6,684 nt of DNA from the NCBI GenBank assembly GCA_028291285.1, contig JAQGIJ010000275.1, positions 1-6,684 of the forward strand. Direction: 5' to 3'. Positions within the stretch are counted from its first letter, which is position 1, and each line of letters opens with the position of its first letter. Source of the DNA: Phenylobacterium sp. (GTDB taxonomy: Bacteria; Pseudomonadota; Alphaproteobacteria; Caulobacterales; Caulobacteraceae). Positions 1 through 6,256 of this stretch are shown here, one piece after another. The position numbers and the translations under genes were made by a program. The notes beneath the pieces are model-generated. The model saw only the letters and a list, made by a program, of their open reading frames with translations. It ran no database searches and was not told the origin of the DNA.

Positions 1-2059
1 CGCGGAAGGTGTAGGTGGCCTTGGCGTTGAACGCGCCGCCTGGCAGGTCCCAACGATAGCCCACCCAGGCCGAGCCGGTGACCTTCGGCATGGCGGGCGG
101 CGTCTTGCCGTTGATGTCCTGAGCCGCCGCGGCGATCGCGGTCCAGCAGGCCGGATTGAAGAACTGCCCGCCGAATGCGCAGGGGCCGGCCGGGTTATTG
201 ACGATCGCATTGCGGATCGTCGAGTTGACGGTCTTGTAGGTTCCGTCGACCTCGCCGTGAGTCAGCGAGACGTTTCCGCCCATTCGCAGGTGGTCTTCCA
301 GGCCCACGTACTGGACCTCGGCCTCAAGCCCGTAATCGCGGATCTTCGGGATGTTCACAATCCCCGAGGAGAAGGGGAAGGGGTCCGTCTCGATATACTG
401 GAAGTTCTTCTGGATGTAGTAGAAGGCCGCGAGGTTGACGCGCAGGGTGCGGTCGAGGAAGTAGTTCTTCGCCCCGAGTTCGAAGGCGTCGTTCGTCTCG
501 GGCTTGAAGGTCGGCCCGATGATGAAGAAGCCGCTGCCGTTGACGCCGCCGGGCTTATAGCCCCGCGAGTAGCTGGCGTAGGCCATGTTGTCCGGCGTGA
601 GGTCGTAGTCGGCCTCGAGTCGCCAGGTCGGCTTGGAGCCCGTGTCGCGGTTGATCACCGTGCTCTTGCCGAAGGCGCTGAAGTTGTAACTGATGTCGCG
701 GAAGCTGTCGTGGTTCCAGCGCGCGCCGGCGGTGATCCGCAACTGGTCGGTGGCGTGGTACGTCGCCTGGCCGAACACCGAGTAGGATCGCCGCAGCACG
801 TGCGAGATGTTGCCGTAGGCCAGGTTCGAGGGCGGGTTCGAGCTGATGCCGGGCCCGGGAGTCAGCTCCGCCTGGGTCGGGGGCGGGCCGCCGAAACGTT
901 GGAACTCGATGACGTACTGCTTGCTCGCCTGGTAGAGGGCGAAGGCGCCGACGATCCAGTCCAGCTTCGAGCCGGCCGGCGAGAGGATGTCGAACTCCTC
1001 GGTGTAGTTATGCACGTGGGTGTTCCACGCCGCCACGTCGTCGTAGGCGTTGAGCAGGGCATAGGTGCTGCGCGAGCCGTTCAGGCGCTGCACGTGGTCC
1101 AGCCCCTGGTAGGCGGTGACCGAGCGGACGGAGAACAGCGGCCCGTCCCACTGCAGGTTCAGGTGGTAGAGCTGGCTCTCCAGCGCGAAGTGCCCGGCAT
1201 AGTCCTGGGTGACGTGGCGCGGATCGGGATCCGGATCGTTGATGTTCTTCTGAGCATCGCCGTGCTGGTTCGACTTGTAGAGCTGGGCGGTCAGCGTCGC
1301 CGAGAAGTTGTCGCGCGGCTTCCAGAGGATGGCGGCCTTCACGCTGCCGTCGTGGGCGTCGTCCAGGCGGAACGGCGCAAGCGTGGTCACCTTGGTGAAG
1401 CCCTCGTGGTCGAACTTCTGGATCGACGCGCGGATCGCGACGGTGTCGCTCACCGGGATGTTCACCGCCAGGCGTTCGCGGAGCAGGTTGTAGGTCCCGT
1501 AGCTGACGTCCGCGTTTCCCTCGAAGACGTTCAGCCGCGGCTGCCGGGTGTTGATGTTGATCGCCCCCCCGATCGAGCTCTGGCCGTATAGCGCACCTTG
1601 CGGTCCGCGCAGCACCTCGATCCGGTCGATGTCGAAGAGGGTCTCACCAAGCGAGATGGTGTTGGCGATGTAGACGCCGTCGACGAACTGGGCGACGCCC
1701 GGCACCGTGGTCAGGCTGTTCTCCGGCGTGGCCGAGCCCACGCCGCGGATCGTCACCAGGTTCTCGAATCCGGCGGTCTTGGTGGTCTGCAGGCTCGGCA
1801 CCTGGCCGTTCAGCCCGTTGATGTTGGTGATGAAGTTCTCGTCCAGCGTCCTGGCCGGCACCGCGGTGATGGCGTCGGGCGTGCGCTGCACGTCGGTGCC
1901 GCGCCGCTCGGCGGTGACGATCACCGTGTCCAGCACCGTGCCCGGACTGGCCGCGGTTCGGGTCTGCGCCGCCGCGGCGGTGTCAATGCACGCAGCAATT
2001 GCAAAGACGCAGGTCGAAAACATTAGTTTGCGCTTCATGCGCAGCGATCCACTGGACAT
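1..2059 (-). CDS. TonB-dependent outer-membrane receptor (C-terminus cut by left edge)
   Basis: Outer-membrane beta-barrel receptor that would import a ligand using energy from TonB-ExbBD. The frame is open from 2059 to the left edge, giving 686 residues. The N-terminus has a basic stretch (MKRK, 8-11), a hydrophobic core (about 12-25) and an AAAA-Q site near 31/32, so export is expected. A TonB-box-like LDTVIVTA follows at 43-50. The plug domain carries IEVLRGPQGALYG from residue 147, followed by SSIGGAINI. The rest is aromatic-rich barrel with features such as YASYSRGYKPGG. No STN signalling domain lies between signal peptide and plug. Such receptors usually have 750-850 residues, so roughly 70-150 are missing. 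ATG 2059 is chosen because GAGAGGGG lies just upstream; in-frame ATG 2038, seven codons on, has no clear Shine-Dalgarno. The neighbouring catabolic-type operon suggests an organic ligand rather than a siderophore, but this is inference. Confidence 0.96.
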   Translation of the reverse strand, partial: MSSGSLRMKRKLMFSTCVFAIAACIDTAAAAQTRTAASPGTVLDTVIVTAERRGTDVQRTPDAITAVPARTLDENFITNINGLNGQVPSLQTTKTAGFENLVTIRGVGSATPENSLTTVPGVAQFVDGVYIANTISLGETLFDIDRIEVLRGPQGALYGQSSIGGAININTRQPRLNVFEGNADVSYGTYNLLRERLAVNIPVSDTVAIRASIQKFDHEGFTKVTTLAPFRLDDAHDGSVKAAILWKPRDNFSATLTAQLYKSNQHGDAQKNINDPDPDPRHVTQDYAGHFALESQLYHLNLQWDGPLFSVRSVTAYQGLDHVQRLNGSRSTYALLNAYDDVAAWNTHVHNYTEEFDILSPAGSKLDWIVGAFALYQASKQYVIEFQRFGGPPPTQAELTPGPGISSNPPSNLAYGNISHVLRRSYSVFGQATYHATDQLRITAGARWNHDSFRDISYNFSAFGKSTVINRDTGSKPTWRLEADYDLTPDNMAYASYSRGYKPGGVNGSGFFIIGPTFKPETNDAFELGAKNYFLDRTLRVNLAAFYYIQKNFQYIETDPFPFSSGIVNIPKIRDYGLEAEVQYVGLEDHLRMGGNVSLTHGEVDGTYKTVNSTIRNAIVNNPAGPCAFGGQFFNPACWTAIAAAAQDINGKTPPAMPKVTGSAWVGYRWDLPGGAFNAKATYTFR

Positions 2060-2061
2060 TG

Positions 2062-2069
2062 CCCCTCTC
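2062..2069 (-). promoter_or_regulatory. Ribosome binding site of the TonB-dependent receptor
   Basis: On the minus strand GAGAGGGG ends two bases before ATG 2059; the GAGAGG core is four bases from the start codon. The spacing is short but usable. It is the reason for preferring 2059 over the in-frame ATG at 2038, which is preceded only by a weak GGAT. Confidence 0.5.
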
Positions 2070-2165
2070 AATTCAAGCTTGACGCGTTATACGTGAGACT
2101 AGTCCGCGCGGCTGCTTCCTATTGAGCTTATCGCGCGATCCAGCCCAGAATCTGCACTCTGGCCC

Positions 2166-2194
2166 ACAATAAGCCCAATTGTTAGGCTTGTCGT
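2166..2194 (-). promoter_or_regulatory. Candidate promoter for the TonB-dependent receptor
   Basis: On the minus strand ACGACA (2189-2194) and TATTGT (2166-2171) are separated by exactly 17 bases. Each matches four of six positions of the sigma-70-like TTGACA/TATAAT consensus. Transcription would begin near 2159 and leave a leader of about 100 bases. An alternative reading is TTGCAC (2193-2198) with GCTTAT (2169-2174) at spacing 18. TATAAC at 2086-2091 is another -10 candidate but has no good -35 partner. The match is modest and untested. Confidence 0.3.
2171..2189. repeat. Imperfect palindrome, possible operator
   Basis: AAGCCCAATTGTTAGGCTT: arms AAGCC-x-AA and TT-x-GGCTT around a three-base centre, seven of eight positions pairing per arm. 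A second overlapping inverted repeat, ACAAT-N7-ATTGT, lies at 2166-2182. The palindrome fills the spacer of the candidate receptor promoter, where a repressor would block RNA polymerase. No regulator gene lies in the window to match it with. Confidence 0.4.
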
Positions 2195-2338
2195 GCAAAT
2201 AATCAGCAGACCGAAGCCTGCGAGGAGTGCGCCGAGCTACACGGCGAGTCCGGGCCTATCTGGACCCACCCACCGCGAACACTCGCGAATAGGCGTATCG
2301 CTGAGTGGATCAACTGTAACGAAAGAAAAAGTTGCTCA

Positions 2339-2358
2339 CCCGAAGACGCATCTTCGGG
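2339..2358. repeat. Perfect hairpin, 8-bp stem and 4-base loop
   Basis: CCCGAAGA-CGCA-TCTTCGGG is a perfect inverted repeat. On the minus strand the stem is followed, after eight bases, by TTTTTCTTT (2330-2322). It is therefore a poor but possible second terminator, or a structured RNA element. On the plus strand no T-tract follows. Confidence 0.5.
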
Positions 2359-2365
2359 CGGCGCC

Positions 2366-2388
2366 GCTCGTCCCCTCGGCGGGGGAGC
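2366..2388. repeat. GC-rich hairpin with two-base bulge
   Basis: GCTC-gt-CCCC, loop TCGGC, then GGGGGAGC, forms an eight-pair stem with a two-base bulge. It lies seven bases from the hairpin at 2339-2358, so the two could form a tandem stem-loop structure in RNA read past the terminator. Chance GC pairing is a real alternative. Confidence 0.3.
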
Positions 2389-2439
2389 GCATTGTCGACG
2401 CCCGCGGCGGACCTTCAAGCGATTCTGCGCGGCGCCGTC

Positions 2440-2468
2440 AAAAATTGCGGAGCCCCCCTTGGGCCCCG
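2440..2468 (-). terminator. Intrinsic (rho-independent) terminator of the operon
   Basis: Read on the minus strand: CGGGGCCC, loop AAGGG, GGGCTCCG, forming an eight-pair stem with one G-U pair. After CAA comes a run of five T. It begins 13 bases after the stop codon of the VOC gene ending at 2482. It should end the upstream transcript and separate it from the receptor gene. Confidence 0.75.
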
Positions 2469-2481
2469 TCGTCGCAGCCGG

Positions 2482-2976
2482 TCAGGCCGGCTCGGCCTTG
2501 CGTCCCCAGACCTCGCGCGCCTTTTCGTACACGCCCTGGTCGTGGGAATATTCGATCGTGTTGCCGTCCGGATCCTTGATGAAGCAGACGTAGCCGATCT
2601 GCTTGGGCATCTGGACCGGGCCGAACGCCAGCGAGCCCTCGGCCTTCGCCCGGGCGGCGATCTCGTCGACCGCCTCCTTGCTGGCGGCCTCGATGCCGAT
2701 GTGGGCGAACGGGCCCATCGGCAGGTGGGGCGCAGGCGCGAACGGGTCGTGGCCTTCGTAGAACTGGCCGAGCACCAGGATGAACGGCGCGTCGGGCTGG
2801 CTGGGATCGCCCAGCCAGGCGTTCTTGCCGTCCTCGTCCTCGCCGCGCGCCAGCAGGCGCAGGTGGGTGAATCTCTCGTACCAGGCGATGGAGGCGTCGA
2901 TGTCCTTCACCGCCAAGGCGATGTGGGTCCAGGTGGTCCGCTGAGGACGGACGGAGTGGTTCGACGGGCCGGCCAT
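2482..2976 (-). CDS. VOC-family (glyoxalase/extradiol-dioxygenase fold) metalloenzyme
   Basis: Small cytoplasmic protein (164 residues) of the vicinal oxygen chelate superfamily: two beta-alpha-beta3 modules binding a divalent metal. The first module opens with WTHIALAVKDIDASIAWYER (H18), the second with FAHIGIEAAS (H92). The C-terminal strand is DPDGNTIEYSH (E142). H18, H92 and E142 give a 2-His-1-Glu site. The fourth ligand of glyoxalase I, in strand 4 of module one, falls in hydrophobic FILVLGQF and is not obvious. Dioxygenase, lyase, isomerase and resistance-type functions are all possible; no symbol is assigned. ATG 2976 is chosen because GAGAGG sits eight bases upstream; ATG 2997 in the same frame has no Shine-Dalgarno and would add seven residues. 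It is the last gene of the operon, 123 bases after the flavin reductase and just before a terminator. Confidence 0.92.
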   Translation of the reverse strand: MAGPSNHSVRPQRTTWTHIALAVKDIDASIAWYERFTHLRLLARGEDEDGKNAWLGDPSQPDAPFILVLGQFYEGHDPFAPAPHLPMGPFAHIGIEAASKEAVDEIAARAKAEGSLAFGPVQMPKQIGYVCFIKDPDGNTIEYSHDQGVYEKAREVWGRKAEPA

Positions 2977-2984
2977 GTCGGGCG

Positions 2985-2990
2985 CCTCTC
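2985..2990 (-). promoter_or_regulatory. Ribosome binding site deciding the VOC gene start at 2976
   Basis: GAGAGG on the minus strand with eight bases to ATG 2976. The upstream in-frame ATG at 2997 is preceded by pyrimidine-rich CCTCCAG and no purine-rich site. Confidence 0.6.
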
Positions 2991-3099
2991 GGGACATCTG
3001 GAGGTCAGGCTAGACGCGCGCGCGACGGGCGGCTTGCCCATAGGCGCACGATAAATTTGCGAGCCCGCGGAAATTGGCCAGCCACGGGCCCCAGGTGGG

Positions 3100-3615
3100 T
3101 CATGGCGCGGTCGGCAGCTTGTGCATCCGGCCTGTGTGATAGACGAGCGGCGGCGTGGCCGAGCGGTGGTCGGTGCGCACGCCCTGGCCGACGATGACCA
3201 GGTGGTCGCCGGCCGTGATGATCTCGTGCACGACGCAGTCGATGAAGACGGGCGCCGCGTCGAGCTGCGGCGCGCCGCCGCCCTCCGCGCGGAAGGCGAG
3301 GTCCTCGAAGCGCTCGGCCTCGGGCGTGAAGGCGAACCGGCGGGCGAGGTCCTGGCCGTCCTCGCCCAGGATGTTCACACCGAACACGCCGCAGACCGGA
3401 ATCGCGCGGCACATGGGGTTCTTCAGGTCCAGGCAGACCAGCAGCAGCGGCGGCTCGAGCGACACCGAGGAGAAGGCGCTGACCGTCGAGCCGAACGGCG
3501 CGCCGTCGACCCAGCTGGTGACCACGGTCACGCCGGACGGGAAGCTGCCCATGGCCGCGCGCCATTCGGCGGGGCCGGGCAGGTTGGCCGCTGCGGAGAC
3601 TAGCTGACCGGCCAT
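3100..3615 (-). CDS. Flavin reductase-like protein (HpaC/DIM6-NTAB type)
   Basis: Probable NAD(P)H:flavin oxidoreductase supplying reduced FMN or FAD to a separate monooxygenase; 171 residues, usual for the family. Signature stretches appear in order: WRAAMGSFPSGVTVVTS (18-34), GSTVSAFSSVSLEPP (42-56, flavin-binding loop), FGVNILGEDGQDLARRFA (78-95), GDHLVIVGQG (136-145) and the C-terminal PLVYHTGR (156-163). No signal peptide or membrane segment is seen. ATG 3615 is chosen because it lies 16 bases inside the end of the amidohydrolase gene and gives a normal N-terminus; the frame stays open further upstream but encodes low-quality Arg/Pro-rich sequence. No Shine-Dalgarno is clear, so translational coupling is likely. 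No oxygenase partner is present in the window. Members of this fold can also act on other substrates, so the electron acceptor is inferred. Confidence 0.92.
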   Translation of the reverse strand: MAGQLVSAAANLPGPAEWRAAMGSFPSGVTVVTSWVDGAPFGSTVSAFSSVSLEPPLLLVCLDLKNPMCRAIPVCGVFGVNILGEDGQDLARRFAFTPEAERFEDLAFRAEGGGAPQLDAAPVFIDCVVHEIITAGDHLVIVGQGVRTDHRSATPPLVYHTGRMHKLPTAP

Positions 3616-5000
3616 GGCGTGCGGTTCGGAAGGCCCGTGCGGGCGATGACGGCCTGGCCCGCCTGGCGGGCGTCGGCCAGGAGCTTGGCCTCGTCGATCC
3701 AGGTGGCGCGGCCGCCGTCCAGCCGCCGCACCCCGTCGACCCAGACGCTGTGGACGCCGGAGGACGGTGCGGCGAAGGCGAGCTGGCTCACGGCGTCGAA
3801 CACCGGGCCGCCCCAATCCGGGAGCTCGGTGTCGTGCAGCACGATGTCGGCCTTCTTGCCCGGCTCCAGCGAGCCGATCAGGTGCGACAGGCCCATGGCG
3901 CGCGCGCCGTTGAGCGTCGCCATCTCCAGCACCTCGGTGGCCGGGATCAGGTCCTGGTCGCAGCGGGCGTCGCGGAACAGGCTGGCCATCAGCCGGCCCG
4001 AGGCCAGGATGTCGGCGGCCATGCCGTCGGTCCCGAGCATCAGGGCCACGCCGCTCGCCAGCATCTCCGGGAAGAGCCCCGAGTGGGCGACCCCGAAGCC
4101 GCCCTGCAGGGCCGCGTGCGGGCAGTGGATGGCGCCCGCGCCGGAGGCCACCAGGACGTCGAACTCGCTGCGGTCGATGGCCGCCAGGTGGGTCAGCATC
4201 ACGCTCTCGCCGAGCACGCCGATGTCGGCCAAATGCTCCAGCGGGCGGCGGTTATATTTGGCCAGGAACCAGTCCGGATCGCCGGTGCGCGGGCTCATGT
4301 GCGCCGAGACCCGCAGGCCATGCTGGTCCGCCAGCGCCTTGGCCGCCAGCCAGACTTCGTCGGGATTGGTGGAGTGGCCGACCAGCAGCGGCCAGGCGGA
4401 GAGGAGCGCCTCGCCGCCCCGGTCGGGATAGCGCTCGACCTCGCTCTGCAGGATGTCGATGGCCGCCGCCGAGAGCTTCGCCTGGTCCTGGGCGGGATCA
4501 TAGGCGCGGCCTTCGACCCACTGGCCGACCCGGCCGCGGATGCCGCTCTCGGCCAGGCCCTGCATCACCGCGTCGAGATGGATCACCGTGCCGGCCTCGA
4601 CGAAGGTGGTCGTGCCGTAGCGGAGCATGGCCAGCGCCGCGGACTGGGCGGCGAGCTTTTCCTCTTCAGGCGTCTGCGCCTTGAAGATCGGGATCACCCA
4701 CTTCTGCAGCTTGTCGGACCAGCTGTCCTCCGGCGCGCCGCGCAGGAAGCCGCGGGTGAGCGGGTCGCCGGTGATGTGGATGTGGCCGTCGACGAACCCC
4801 GGGGTGGCGACGAAGCGGCGACCGTCCAGCGTCTCGCGCGCCTGCACCGCGCGCGACACCGCCTCGCGCTTGCCGACGGCGACGATGCGGTCGCCGGCGA
4901 TGGCCAGCGCGCCGTCCTCGATCACCTGGCGTTCGGCGTTCATGGTGATCAGGGTGGCGCCGGCGATCAGCAGGTCGGCCTGGAGGAGGGGGGCGCTCAT
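3600..5000 (-). CDS. Amidohydrolase of the cytosine deaminase / ATZ-TRZ type
   Basis: Metal-dependent TIM-barrel hydrolase, 466 residues, usual for this group, which deaminates or dechlorinates N-heterocycles and related compounds. An N-terminal beta segment (DLLIAGATLITMNAERQ, 9-25) leads into GFVDGHIHITGD, giving metal ligands H73 and H75. RYGTTTFVEAG (127-137) is family-typical. The remaining ligands are H234 (VSAHMSPRTGD), H271 (MLTHLAAID) and D325 (LGTDGMA). IHCPHAALQGGFG (291-303) precedes the last barrel strand, and the C-terminal LEPGKKADIVLHD is the usual closing beta segment. Unusually, the Glu expected three residues after the third His (HxxE) is Pro237, and the usual CPxSN is CPHAA, so substrate or mechanism probably differs from characterised relatives. 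The start ATG overlaps the stop of the MFS gene (ATGA, 4997-5000), indicating coupled translation. The exact substrate is unknown. Confidence 0.94.
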   Translation of the reverse strand: MSAPLLQADLLIAGATLITMNAERQVIEDGALAIAGDRIVAVGKREAVSRAVQARETLDGRRFVATPGFVDGHIHITGDPLTRGFLRGAPEDSWSDKLQKWVIPIFKAQTPEEEKLAAQSAALAMLRYGTTTFVEAGTVIHLDAVMQGLAESGIRGRVGQWVEGRAYDPAQDQAKLSAAAIDILQSEVERYPDRGGEALLSAWPLLVGHSTNPDEVWLAAKALADQHGLRVSAHMSPRTGDPDWFLAKYNRRPLEHLADIGVLGESVMLTHLAAIDRSEFDVLVASGAGAIHCPHAALQGGFGVAHSGLFPEMLASGVALMLGTDGMAADILASGRLMASLFRDARCDQDLIPATEVLEMATLNGARAMGLSHLIGSLEPGKKADIVLHDTELPDWGGPVFDAVSQLAFAAPSSGVHSVWVDGVRRLDGGRATWIDEAKLLADARQAGQAVIARTGLPNRTPWPVS

Positions 5001-6250
5001 TCGGCGGGCTCACTGGCGGTGCGGACCGGCGGCGCCTTGGCGAGCGCCGGCGGATGCATGAAGAGGGTGGCGGCGAGCATGGCGGCGGTGATCCCCACGC
5101 AGAGCCAGAACATGCCGGTGAAGCTGCCCAGGGTGTCGCGGCCCCAGCCGCCGAACGCCGGGCCGATCGCCGCCGAGGTGCTGAGCAGGCACATGATCGA
5201 GAAGAGCTCGAGGTTCGGCTTCTTGCCGAAGTACTGGAAGAGCAGCATGGTCGAGGCCAGGAGCGAGAGGCCCAGGCCCACGCCGACCCCCACCGCATAG
5301 ACCATCATCAGCCCCCAGCCGCTGGCCAGCGCCAGGCCCGCGGTGCCGGCGGTCAGCGCCAGCAGCGAGGCGATCATCAGGGTCTTGGCCGAGACCTTCT
5401 CGCCGACCACCCCGCCCAGCACCGAGACCCCGGCGCCGATCAGCGCCTCGAGGCTCAGCATGGCGGCGGCGGCCTTGGCGTCCACGCCGCGCTCGGTCAG
5501 GTGCTCGACGGCGAAGCCATGCGCGGTGGTGTTGATCAGCAGGAAGGTCGTGTAGCCGCCGACGATCACATAGAACTGCGGGGTCGCCAGCGCCCGGCGC
5601 ACCGTCCAGTCCTTCAGTCCCTCGAGCACCCCTGCCGGGCCCTCGATTTCCGGGGCGGCGGCGGCATGATGGCTCTCGTCGCGCTTGCCGGGCGTGGTCA
5701 GGATGGCGAAGACCCCCGCCGCCAGCGCCATCACCACGAAGACCACCCAGTAGGGCCGCCAGCCGTGGGTCACCTCGTGCACGCCGACGTACATCAGGGG
5801 ACCCGCCACCTGGCCAAGCGCGCCGATGGTGAAATAGGCCCCCAGCGCGGTCGACCGGTTCTTGAAGAGGTCGGTGAGCACGTGGGTGCCGGGCACCGTG
5901 CTCACCAGGGCGAAGGACAGGCCGATCAGCACTGTGCCGGCGAAGTAGAGCCAGACGCTGTGGGTGATCGCCATGCAGCCGAAGCCCGCGGCCATGGCGA
6001 CCGTGCCGGCCGCCATGGTGCCGCGCACGCCGATGCGGCGGATCAGCACCGCGGGCAGAAGGCTCGCCAGCCCGCACGCCAGGCCCAGGAGGGTGTAGCC
6101 GAAGCCCGCCTGGGTCCAGGTCCAGTGCAGCTCGGCCACCATGGCGGGCAGCACCACGCCGAGCGAGGAGAAGGCGCCCGCCGCGACCACGAAGAAGATC
6201 AGGCTGACCGCGGAGAAGGTGAACCAACGCAAGGCGGGGGCGGCGGGCAA
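4997..6250 (-). CDS. MFS transporter, 12 predicted membrane helices
   Basis: Inner-membrane permease of the major facilitator superfamily, 417 residues. Hydrophobic segments lie near 10-34, 47-70, 79-98, 100-120, 135-157 and 165-186. A charged central loop follows (about 187-225, with KRDESHH), then six more helices to about 400. A degenerate motif-A-like RRIGVRG lies between helices 2 and 3. GLSFALVSTVPGTH, then DLFKNRSTALG after helix 4, resembles monocarboxylate/oxalate-formate-type permeases, so a small organic anion is a reasonable guess only. The start is unusual: the only in-frame start near helix 1 is TTG at 6250 (or TTG 6232), six bases after the TAG of the upstream VOC gene and in the same frame, with no clear Shine-Dalgarno. 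Reinitiation after the upstream stop is likely. The next in-frame ATG (residue 37) would delete helix 1. The stop overlaps the amidohydrolase start. Confidence 0.92.
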   Translation of the reverse strand: MPAAPALRWFTFSAVSLIFFVVAAGAFSSLGVVLPAMVAELHWTWTQAGFGYTLLGLACGLASLLPAVLIRRIGVRGTMAAGTVAMAAGFGCMAITHSVWLYFAGTVLIGLSFALVSTVPGTHVLTDLFKNRSTALGAYFTIGALGQVAGPLMYVGVHEVTHGWRPYWVVFVVMALAAGVFAILTTPGKRDESHHAAAAPEIEGPAGVLEGLKDWTVRRALATPQFYVIVGGYTTFLLINTTAHGFAVEHLTERGVDAKAAAAMLSLEALIGAGVSVLGGVVGEKVSAKTLMIASLLALTAGTAGLALASGWGLMMVYAVGVGVGLGLSLLASTMLLFQYFGKKPNLELFSIMCLLSTSAAIGPAFGGWGRDTLGSFTGMFWLCVGITAAMLAATLFMHPPALAKAPPVRTASEPAE

Positions 6251-6256
6251 GGGCGG

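Larger units (their letters stand above)
2060..2481. other. Gene-free region between the operon and the receptor gene
   Basis: No convincing gene was found. Short open frames here lack ribosome binding sites and recognisable protein character. From right to left the region holds an intrinsic terminator (2440-2468), two hairpins (2366-2388 and 2339-2358), a small inverted repeat CGCGA-ACAC-TCGCG (2274-2287), a promoter/operator candidate (2166-2198), an 8-base palindrome TCGCGCGA (2131-2138) and a receptor leader of about 100 bases. The part from about 2160 to 2340 is less GC-rich than the genes, as expected of regulatory DNA. Confidence 0.7.

Noticed and set aside
257..1591. Plus-strand open frame of 444 codons
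   Set aside because: It is antisense to the TonB-dependent receptor, whose frame is continuous with textbook plug and barrel motifs. The plus-strand product is low complexity.
2193..2579. Short open frames in the gene-free region on both strands (also 2203-2418 minus, 2332-3054 plus)
   Set aside because: Composition is Arg/Pro/Ser-rich, no Shine-Dalgarno is apparent, the 2418 start is a TTG, and the longer plus-strand frame is antisense to the VOC gene.
3005..3103. 32-codon minus-strand frame whose ATG overlaps the flavin reductase stop (ATGA)
   Set aside because: The overlap is suggestive of coupling, but the product (MTHLGPVAGQF..., very basic) has no recognisable feature and no independent ribosome binding site; ATGA overlaps arise easily by chance.
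3616..3816. N-terminal extension of the flavin reductase frame up to 3816
   Set aside because: The extra 67 residues are Arg/Pro/Gly-rich and out of frame with the amidohydrolase; family homology begins only after ATG 3615.
3750..5300. Plus-strand open frame of 516 codons
   Set aside because: It lies opposite the amidohydrolase and the end of the MFS gene. Its translation is Arg/Ala/Gly/Val-rich with no family motif, typical of antisense frames in GC-rich DNA, whereas the minus-strand products have clear motifs.
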